NCBI GenBank assembly: GCA_030705945.1
Contig: JAUZPS010000061.1
Location: 1 to 13,766 of the forward strand
Source: Bacillota bacterium
GTDB lineage: Bacteria > Bacillota > Clostridia > Acetivibrionales > DSM-2933
Direction: 5' to 3'
DNA: 13,766 nt
A program made the position numbers and the translations under genes. Below are positions 7,037 through 12,424 of this stretch, piece by piece; positions within the stretch are counted from its first letter, which is position 1; each line of letters opens with the position of its first letter. Below the pieces are notes generated by a model. It had not been told where the DNA came from. It saw nothing but the letters and a program-made list of their open reading frames with translations, and ran no database searches.

Positions 7037-8662
7037 ATGAAGACCAATACAATAAAGTGGAGAATTTTTAAGTATAACTTAATGGTAATTGTACTGTTGA
7101 TTGCTTCAACAACAGTTATCTTCAATGTAGCGGTCCGTGTTTATCTTGAAAAAGATATTATAAAACAGCTTGACAGGATTGCGACTCGAACTGAAGATAC
7201 CGCTCTGCGTCAAGGGCCCGACTTCTTTCCCAGACCAGACAGAAGACATCAGCAGCCGCCTACTGACTCACAAAGCGGCGCCCCACCAAACAATAGAAAT
7301 AATAATAAGAGCGCCAATAAAAATAGCATAAGAAATAGCAATAACAATAATATTAATAACAACAGCAATAATAATACCAATAGCAATAGCAATAACAATA
7401 ACAATAACAGCAATATTAATACCAATAATAGCAGCAATATTAACAATAACAATGAGCTATTCAGGTTCTATTATATGTTGGACTTATCTATAAGAGAGCC
7501 TCTTTCAGTACTAAATGCAAATTTTATTTTGCTTGACAGCAATAAAAATATAATATACCCTTCCGAAGAGGTATATTATAATACAGCTCCGGATCTGGTC
7601 AAGAAAATAACTGATGAGGTAAGTAAATACACTGATCCTAGAAAGGAAGAACATTTTAATTTCAATTTGTCCAACACGGATTATATTTCCATAATCAAGC
7701 CTGTTTCCCTTAAAAACACTTTCGGGCTTGGATGGATAGTTATATATTCTTCCGTATCCAAGATCAATGAGCTGCAACTTGTAATTAATGCAATACTGTT
7801 TGCTATTCTGATATTATCCTCCATCATTATACTTTTTGTTTCATCTTTAGCCGCCAAAAGGATTTCAGCGCCTTTTTCATCAATGAACCAGCATATTAGG
7901 TCAATTGCAGAAAGAAATTTCGGAAATAAAATTAACGTTGCCGTGGATGATGAACTTCAGGAGTTGGTAAATAATATTAATACAATGTCGGAGAAGCTTG
8001 AGACCTATGATAAAGCTCAAAAGACATTCCTTCAAAACGCATCCCACGAATTCAGGACACCATTAATGTCCATACAAAGCTATGCGGAGGGAATAAAATA
8101 TGATGTTGTAGAAAGCGATACCGCAGTTAGTGTTATAATTGATGAAACAAAACGGATGACTCATTTGGTTGAGGATTTACTCTATCTTTCCAGGCTGGAT
8201 ACCATTGAAGAAAATTATCACTTTAACAAACTTGATTTTTACAGCTTCATTGATAACTGTGTTGAACGTCTTAACGGAATTGCAATCAAACATGATATTA
8301 AATTACAGTGGAGTAATCCAGGAAAAAAGATATTGGTCAATTATGACGAAGAAAAGCTTTCGAGAGCAATCACAAATATTATCAGCAATTGCATCCGTTA
8401 TGCTAAAAGCGTTATTACAATCTCAGCAAAAATAACGGATAAAAATATTGAGCTTTCAATATTGGATGATGGATCCGGATTTAATCCTGATGAACTTCCA
8501 TATATTTTCGAAAGATTTTACAAAGGCAAAAAGGGAAAATTCGGCCTTGGGCTTGCAATAACCAAAAATGTAATTGAAAAGCATAAAGGTAAAATTACGG
8601 CGGAAAATTCCGCTACCGGCGCCTTATTTAAAATAATATTGCCAATAGCTCAAGTGGAATGA
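7037..8662 (+). CDS. Membrane sensor histidine kinase with asparagine-rich extracytoplasmic segment
   Basis: Sensor of 541 residues partnering the regulator upstream (4-bp gap, AAGGGA ribosome site at the end of that gene). Order: transmembrane helix about 15-36; extracytoplasmic region about 37-245; second helix about 246-272; HAMP linker about 273-325; dimerisation/phosphoacceptor domain with His337 in NASHEFRTPL; ATPase domain with N-box NIISNCIRYA, G1 box LDDGSGF, F-box YIFERFYKGKKG and G2 box FGLGLAI. All catalytic motifs are intact. The unusual part is residues 85-139, where 35 of 55 are Asn, preceded by a Pro/Gln-rich stretch. This looks like a flexible low-complexity spacer inserted between the first membrane helix and the folded sensor domain that begins near FRFYYMLDL. 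The signal sensed is unknown. The gene is followed by two palindromes and converges on nrdG. Confidence 0.92.
   Translation: MKTNTIKWRIFKYNLMVIVLLIASTTVIFNVAVRVYLEKDIIKQLDRIATRTEDTALRQGPDFFPRPDRRHQQPPTDSQSGAPPNNRNNNKSANKNSIRNSNNNNINNNSNNNTNSNSNNNNNNSNINTNNSSNINNNNELFRFYYMLDLSIREPLSVLNANFILLDSNKNIIYPSEEVYYNTAPDLVKKITDEVSKYTDPRKEEHFNFNLSNTDYISIIKPVSLKNTFGLGWIVIYSSVSKINELQLVINAILFAILILSSIIILFVSSLAAKRISAPFSSMNQHIRSIAERNFGNKINVAVDDELQELVNNINTMSEKLETYDKAQKTFLQNASHEFRTPLMSIQSYAEGIKYDVVESDTAVSVIIDETKRMTHLVEDLLYLSRLDTIEENYHFNKLDFYSFIDNCVERLNGIAIKHDIKLQWSNPGKKILVNYDEEKLSRAITNIISNCIRYAKSVITISAKITDKNIELSILDDGSGFNPDELPYIFERFYKGKKGKFGLGLAITKNVIEKHKGKITAENSATGALFKIILPIAQVE
7289..7453 (+). repeat. AAY trinucleotide microsatellite encoding poly-asparagine
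   Basis: A 165-bp low-complexity run of AAT and AAC codons interrupted by AGC/ATT/ACC codons, in frame with the histidine kinase. The repeat is imperfect, so it has probably aged since expansion. Changes in multiples of three would alter only linker length and keep the frame. Confidence 0.9.
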
Positions 8663-8691
8663 TATGAAATTTTACATTTGGTAACTATAAT

Positions 8692-8780
8692 AAAACACTT
8701 TGAACATTGGAGCAACCCGCTTCTAACTTACCGATATTTTGGTAGATAGTTGCTGGATAAACCAACGTACAAAGTGTTTA
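8692..8780. repeat. Nested multi-stem palindrome after the kinase gene
   Basis: The outer stem is AAACACTTTG (8693-8702) with CAAAGTGTTT (8770-8779), 10 bp perfect. Inside it TTGG pairs with CCAA, AGCAAC (8711-8716) with GTTGCT (8749-8754), and TACC with GGTA around ATATTT. The stems are collinear and nested, giving one long branched or bulged arm. No similar sequence is seen elsewhere in the window and no U-tract follows, so it is more likely a mobile remnant or structured RNA than a plain terminator. Confidence 0.6.
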
Positions 8781-8787
8781 TCTATAT

Positions 8788-8882
8788 AAAAAGCACTATT
8801 AATCTTACATTTGACGGAGCAAAATAACGAACGCTTTAACGTTATTTTGCGATAGGCAAATGTAAAAGATTAATTGCTTTTT
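8788..8882. repeat. Palindromic repeat family 1, copy A; possible bidirectional terminator
   Basis: A 95-bp imperfect palindrome. AAAAAGCA pairs with TGCTTTTT at the ends, ATTAATCTTACATTTG with CAAATGTAAAAGATTAAT (two extra A bases in the right arm), and GCAAAATAACG with CGTTATTTTGC perfectly around AACGCTTTAA. It shares long blocks with copies B, C and D. The end T-runs on both strands and the position between convergent genes mean it could also terminate both the kinase and nrdG transcripts. Confidence 0.88.
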
Positions 8883-8907
8883 ATCTATACATGCGACATT
8901 AATATTA

Positions 8908-9417
8908 TCAAAACTTTATATGAATAATTTCATCCATGGCAAGAGATTTTGTAACATCAATAATTCTCTGGTTATCAGATCCTCTGAAATTTAACATCAG
9001 GTTCTTTTTTGTTTCCTCAAACCTTCCGTCAACCAAAATATCGGTATTTTCCATCAATTTAGCCCAACCTTGTTTTTGGCTCATATTTTTAATTATTTCC
9101 TCATAAGTGTAACCGGTATATGTCATGACACTATAACCGCTTGTTCTTGCTCTTTGAGCCAGTTCAGCAAACCCTTCCGCTTGCTCAAAAGGGTCTCCCC
9201 CGCTTAATGTTATTCCGTCTAAAAGAGGATTTGCTTTCATTTGCTCTATTATAGAATCGGTATCCACAAAGCTGCCTTCATCAAAAGAATGAGTACCAGG
9301 ATTATGACAGCCTCGGCATTGGTGTTTACAACCCTGGGCAAAAACAACATATCTTATGCCAGGTCCGTCTACAATTGATTCTTTAACTACTCCCGCAATT
9401 TTTATAACAGCACTCAT
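8908..9417 (-). CDS. nrdG: Anaerobic ribonucleoside-triphosphate reductase activating protein NrdG
   Basis: Radical-SAM activase that installs the glycyl radical in NrdD under anaerobic conditions. The product is 169 residues. Early in the protein, GPGIRYVVFAQGCKHQC leads into the cluster motif CKHQCRGC (CX3CX2C) followed by HNPGTHSF. The LSGGDPFEQ motif is the expected SAM-binding GGD/E element, and VDGRFEE and NQRIIDV near the end are typical. I chose ATG at 9417, where GGAGG lies seven bases upstream; an upstream in-frame ATG at 9453 would add 12 residues with no ribosome site. It lies 100 bp after nrdD in the same direction, so the two are probably co-transcribed; the gap holds a three-copy 21-bp repeat. 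The gene ends just before the copy-A palindrome. Confidence 0.95.
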   Translation of the reverse strand: MSAVIKIAGVVKESIVDGPGIRYVVFAQGCKHQCRGCHNPGTHSFDEGSFVDTDSIIEQMKANPLLDGITLSGGDPFEQAEGFAELAQRARTSGYSVMTYTGYTYEEIIKNMSQKQGWAKLMENTDILVDGRFEETKKNLMLNFRGSDNQRIIDVTKSLAMDEIIHIKF

Positions 9418-9475
9418 ACAAACCTCCAAAAAGCGAATAACTTTAGGCTTCACTATCTGTTCATGCCCAATCTTC

Positions 9476-9538
9476 TCACATAGATCCGGCGACAGCTCAC
9501 TTAGATCCGGTAACCACTCACATGGATCCGGTAACTCC
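9476..9538. repeat. Three tandem 21-bp repeats spanning the nrdD stop codon
   Basis: Units at 9476-9496, 9497-9517 and 9518-9538 share the core ATCCGG flanked by TCAC(A/T) and differ at a few positions. On the minus strand the unit is seven codons long and ends in TGA. Read in the nrdD frame the three units give GVTGSM-stop, VVTGSK-stop and AVAGSM-stop. The first one carries the actual nrdD stop, so the last residues of NrdD are encoded by the repeat. Confidence 0.9.
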
Positions 9539-11851
9539 GCTAAAATGTTTTATTCTATCCTTTTCCTCAGCTTTTTTAGCGTCATTAAAACGTTCTAGTG
9601 TGCCAACCAGATAACCCGTTATTCTCCTGATTCTTTCAAACTTAATATCTCCCTCTTGCCTTCCACAGGCGGGACAATCGTTTCCAATAATTCCTGTAAA
9701 CCCGCACACAGGATCTCTATCCACCGGATGGTTAATGGAACCATAACCAATGCCAGCTTCCTTCATAGTACGAACAATTTTTTCAAAAGCGTCAAGATTC
9801 TGCGCAGGATCTCCATCAAGCTCAACATAGGTTATATGCCCCGCGTTAGTCAACTCATGGTAAGGAGCCTCAAGCTTTATTTTGTCAAAAGCTCCGATCT
9901 GATAATAAACCGGAATATGGAAACTGTTCGTATAGTAATCCCTATCTGTTACGCCTTCAATACTTCCAAAAATATTTCTGTCCATCTTTACAAATCTGCC
10001 AGCTGTTCCTTCAGCAGGAGTCGCAATCAATGTAAAATTCAACTTATACTTTGAGCTTGCTTCATCCATTCGTTTTCTCATAAAGCCAATGATCTCAAGG
10101 CCAAGATTCTGAGCTTCCGGAGATTCTCCATGGTGTTTGCCTGTCAATGCTTTAAGACATTCAGCAAGTCCTATAAAACCCATGGTAAGAGTTCCATGTT
10201 TCAAAACTTCTCTGATCTCATCATCCCAACCAAGTTTCTCCGAGTCAATCCAAATCCCTTGGCCCATAAGAAACGGGAAGTTTTTGACCTTTTTCCTTGC
10301 TTGAATCTCGAAACGCTCCATAAGTTGATCAATTACCAGATTGATTTTTCTTTCCAATTCATCAAAGAATATATTAATGTTTTTGTTGCTTCTCAATGCA
10401 ATTCGCGGAAGATTTACTGTTGTAAAACTGAGGTTACCCCTGCCTGCTATAATCTCCCTGTCAGGGTCGTGAACGTTGCCGATTACCCTTGTACGGCATC
10501 CCATATACGCAATTTCCGTTTCAGGATGTCCAGGCTTGTAATACTTAAGGTTAAAAGGAGCGTCAAGAAACGCGAAGTTAGGAAAGAGCCTTTTTGCGCT
10601 TACTCTGCACGCCAGTTTAAACAAATCATAGTTGGGGTCGTCAGTATTATAATTTACTCCTTCTTTCACCCTGAAAATGTGTATTGGAAAAATAGGTGTT
10701 TCCCCATTTCCTAAACCCGCCTCTGTAGACAGCAGCAGATTTTTAATAACAAGCCTTCCCTCTGGCGACGTATCCATCCCATAGTTTATAGAGCTGAATG
10801 GAATCTGCGCACCCGCTCTGCTGTGCATTGTATTTAAGTTATGCACAAAAGCCTCCATCGCCTGATAGGTAGTTCTGTCAGTTTCAGACTCCGCCATTTT
10901 TACAGCAAAGCCCTGGCATTTTCCAATAAGTTTTTCATCACCTACCAATTCCTTAAGCTTTTCAGCTTCATATTTTCTATATAGATCGACTACTCCTAGT
11001 GTCGGCTGTAATCCGTGTTCTTCATTTATTTCCTCAATTATTTTTTTAACTTTATCAGTCGCATCCTGTATATCAACTAGAAGAAGCAGGGCTTTGGCAA
11101 GGTTCTGCCTGTATAACTTCACATAAGTTTTCTTAACTCCCGGAGCCATTCCATAGTCAAAATTAGGTATGCTCTGACCTCCATGCTGGTCATTCTGATT
11201 TGACTGGATCGCAATACATGCTAAAGCAGAATAGCTATGGATATCATTCGGTTCCCTTAAATGACCGTGACCTGTGCTGAATCCACCCTTGAACAGCTTG
11301 CTGATATCGATCTGGCAGCATGTAGTAGTAAGAGTCAGAAAATCCATGTCATGAATATGAATATCCCCTTCTTTTTGAGCCTTCGCATGCTCCGGCTTCA
11401 ATACCCTCATTTCATAAAATTGCTTTGCGCCTTCAGATCCATATTTAAGCATGGTGCCCATTGCTGTATCTCCGTCAATATTGGCATTCTCACGCTTCAT
11501 GTCATTATCTTTAGCTTCCTTAAAAGTCAGTTCTTCATAAACCTTCATAAGCCGGGTGCTCATTTCCCTGACTCTGGTTCTCTCCGCCCTGTATAATATA
11601 AATTCCTTAGCTGTCCTGACATGTCCTGTCTCCATCATTATTTTTTCAACAGCATCCTGTATCTCTTCAACAGTAGGTATCTTCCCCCCCTGTGAATTAT
11701 CTATGTATTCAACAACTTTTTCCGCCAAAGCCATAGCCGCTGTGTAATCCTTCCCTCCAGTTGCGGTGGCAGCCTTGAATATAGCATTTGCAATTTTCTC
11801 AATATTAAAAGGTACTTCCCTTCCATCACGTTTTCTAATCTTTGTTATCAT
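9518..11851 (-). CDS. nrdD: Anaerobic (class III) ribonucleoside-triphosphate reductase NrdD
   Basis: Glycyl-radical enzyme that reduces ribonucleotides to deoxyribonucleotides for DNA synthesis without oxygen. The product is 777 residues. An N-terminal ATP-cone (about 3-90, starting ITKIRKRDGREVPFN) provides allosteric control. The core has the family blocks HIHDMDFLTLTTTCCQID, GGQSIPNFDYGMAPGV, QAMEAFVHNLNTMHSRAG and GNLSFTTVNLPRIAL. The C-terminus holds a zinc-binding region with three visible cysteines (VCGFTGIIGNDCPACG), then the radical site, probably Gly746 in RRITGYLVG. The last residues (GVTGSM) arise from a 21-bp tandem repeat and extend past the usual RIKH-like end. Start ATG at 11851 is preceded by GAGGAGG ten bases upstream. 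It is followed by nrdG. The upstream region has direct repeats and a terminator that may regulate it. Confidence 0.97.
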   Translation of the reverse strand: MITKIRKRDGREVPFNIEKIANAIFKAATATGGKDYTAAMALAEKVVEYIDNSQGGKIPTVEEIQDAVEKIMMETGHVRTAKEFILYRAERTRVREMSTRLMKVYEELTFKEAKDNDMKRENANIDGDTAMGTMLKYGSEGAKQFYEMRVLKPEHAKAQKEGDIHIHDMDFLTLTTTCCQIDISKLFKGGFSTGHGHLREPNDIHSYSALACIAIQSNQNDQHGGQSIPNFDYGMAPGVKKTYVKLYRQNLAKALLLLVDIQDATDKVKKIIEEINEEHGLQPTLGVVDLYRKYEAEKLKELVGDEKLIGKCQGFAVKMAESETDRTTYQAMEAFVHNLNTMHSRAGAQIPFSSINYGMDTSPEGRLVIKNLLLSTEAGLGNGETPIFPIHIFRVKEGVNYNTDDPNYDLFKLACRVSAKRLFPNFAFLDAPFNLKYYKPGHPETEIAYMGCRTRVIGNVHDPDREIIAGRGNLSFTTVNLPRIALRSNKNINIFFDELERKINLVIDQLMERFEIQARKKVKNFPFLMGQGIWIDSEKLGWDDEIREVLKHGTLTMGFIGLAECLKALTGKHHGESPEAQNLGLEIIGFMRKRMDEASSKYKLNFTLIATPAEGTAGRFVKMDRNIFGSIEGVTDRDYYTNSFHIPVYYQIGAFDKIKLEAPYHELTNAGHITYVELDGDPAQNLDAFEKIVRTMKEAGIGYGSINHPVDRDPVCGFTGIIGNDCPACGRQEGDIKFERIRRITGYLVGTLERFNDAKKAEEKDRIKHFSGVTGSM

Positions 11852-11891
11852 TAGTCCGTTTCCTCCTCGAGCTTTCCTAAAACGACGTTAA

Positions 11892-11920
11892 TTTATACTA
11901 GACACACTAGACACAAAAAA
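11892..11920 (-). promoter_or_regulatory. Possible nrdD-proximal promoter with two 9-bp direct repeats
   Basis: On the minus strand a -10-like TATAAA (11897-11892) lies downstream of two perfect copies of GTGTCTAGT (11914-11906 and 11905-11897). The matching -35 position is only a T-run (TTTTTT, 11920-11915), so a promoter here would be weak and need help. The repeats could be an operator. They do not fit the NrdR-box palindrome as I know it. Confidence 0.35.
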
Positions 11921-11942
11921 GCCTTCGAGAACCGAAGAGCTT
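11915..11942 (-). terminator. Intrinsic terminator upstream of nrdD
   Basis: On the minus strand AAGC-T-CTTCG, loop GTTCT, then CGAAG-GCTT form a 9-bp stem with one bulged T, followed by TTTTTTGTG. It points towards nrdD, 64 bp before its start codon. It could end transcripts from the upstream gene or from the promoter-like site at 12339-12367, or act as an attenuator in the nrdD leader. Confidence 0.75.
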
Positions 11943-11946
11943 GTAC

Positions 11947-12080
11947 AATTAATCTTCATAACTGTTATTTAAGTTTGATAATTTGATATTTTGCAATAAA
12001 CATTTTACATCTATTTTATCTATCGCAAAATACCGCTAAAACCGTTCGTTATTTTGCTCTGCTAAAATGTAAGATTAATA
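11947..12080. repeat. Palindromic repeat family 1, copy B (inverted and interrupted)
   Basis: Read on the minus strand it matches copy A: ATTAATCTTACATTTT, then GAGCAAAATAACGAACG, then TATTTTGCGATAGATAA. Stems are GCAAAATA/TATTTTGC (12025-12032, 12050-12057) and ACATTTTA/TAAAATGT (12000-12007, 12063-12070). The outermost stem TTAATCTT/AAGATTAA (11949-11956, 12071-12078) is displaced on one side by an extra 43 bases (11957-11999) not found in copies A or C. Confidence 0.8.
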
Positions 12081-12106
12081 ATGATATTGATAGATAATGC
12101 ATTCAG

Positions 12107-12154
12107 ATAAAATGTAGTACTTCTTATAGAATAAAATATGGTAGTTTTTATAGA
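12107..12154. repeat. Two-copy 24-bp tandem duplication
   Basis: 12107-12130 and 12131-12154 both begin ATAAAAT and end TTATAGA; they differ at four of 24 positions. They lie between family-1 copies B and C. Read on the minus strand the unit has an open frame rich in Tyr codons, but it has no ribosome binding site. Confidence 0.65.
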
Positions 12155-12173
12155 ACATAAACGGTTGAATTAA

Positions 12174-12271
12174 ATTAAAAGCGCAATTAATCTTACATTT
12201 GCCTACCACAAGATAACAAACGCTTAACGTTATTTTGTGGTAGGCAAATGTAAAAGATTAATCCTTTTAAT
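12174..12271. repeat. Palindromic repeat family 1, copy C (most regular)
   Basis: A 98-bp nearly perfect palindrome. ATTAAAAG pairs with CTTTTAAT at the ends, then AATTAATCTT/AAGATTAATC, then ACATTTGCCTACCACAA with TTGTGGTAGGCAAATGT, around AACAAACGCTTAACGTT. As in copy A the right arm has two extra A bases, and the centre AACGCTTAACGTTATTTTG is shared. It lies in the same orientation as A and opposite to B. Confidence 0.9.
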
Positions 12272-12338
12272 ATGGTTAAATTTCAATGTTCGTTTGAGCT
12301 TAATCCATTATCTTTCTGTGCAACATTTAGGTGTATTT

Positions 12339-12367
12339 ATATTATCACATACAATATCTTGTGTCAA
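12339..12367 (-). promoter_or_regulatory. Promoter-like site reading towards nrdD
   Basis: On the minus strand TTGACA (12367-12362, perfect) and TAATAT (12344-12339) are 17 bp apart, with a predicted start near 12332. A transcript would pass repeats C and B and reach the terminator at 11942-11915, or nrdD if it reads through. The 573-bp stretch 11852-12424 holds no convincing gene; apart from this site it contains the repeats, tandem duplication, terminator and nrdD-proximal elements listed separately. Confidence 0.55.
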
Positions 12368-12424
12368 TTGATTATTTGGTATAAATTTCAGTCACTTAGA
12401 ATTTTAGTAGCTACAATAGGATCC

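Noticed and set aside
7249..7452. Minus-strand open frame of 67 codons, almost entirely leucine
   Set aside because: It is the antisense reading of the AAY microsatellite in the kinase gene, has no ribosome site and merely reflects low complexity.
8692..8882. Possible integron attC sites because of long imperfect palindromes with GTTG-type motifs
   Set aside because: The conserved attC end boxes and a nearby integrase are missing, and copies A-C lack cassette organisation.
9476..9538. Possible short CRISPR array
   Set aside because: The units are contiguous 21-mers without spacers, so this is a plain tandem repeat.
11897..11914. NrdR-box reading of the repeats upstream of nrdD
   Set aside because: The sequence is a direct repeat (GTGTCTAGT twice) and does not form the roughly 16-bp NrdR palindrome with an AT-rich centre.
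12074..12157. Minus-strand 27-codon frame very rich in tyrosine (MFYKNYHILFYKKYY...) across the tandem duplication
   Set aside because: No Shine-Dalgarno sequence precedes the ATG; its composition is explained by the AT-rich duplicated unit. A leader peptide controlled by tyrosine codons is tempting, but nothing links it to nrdD.
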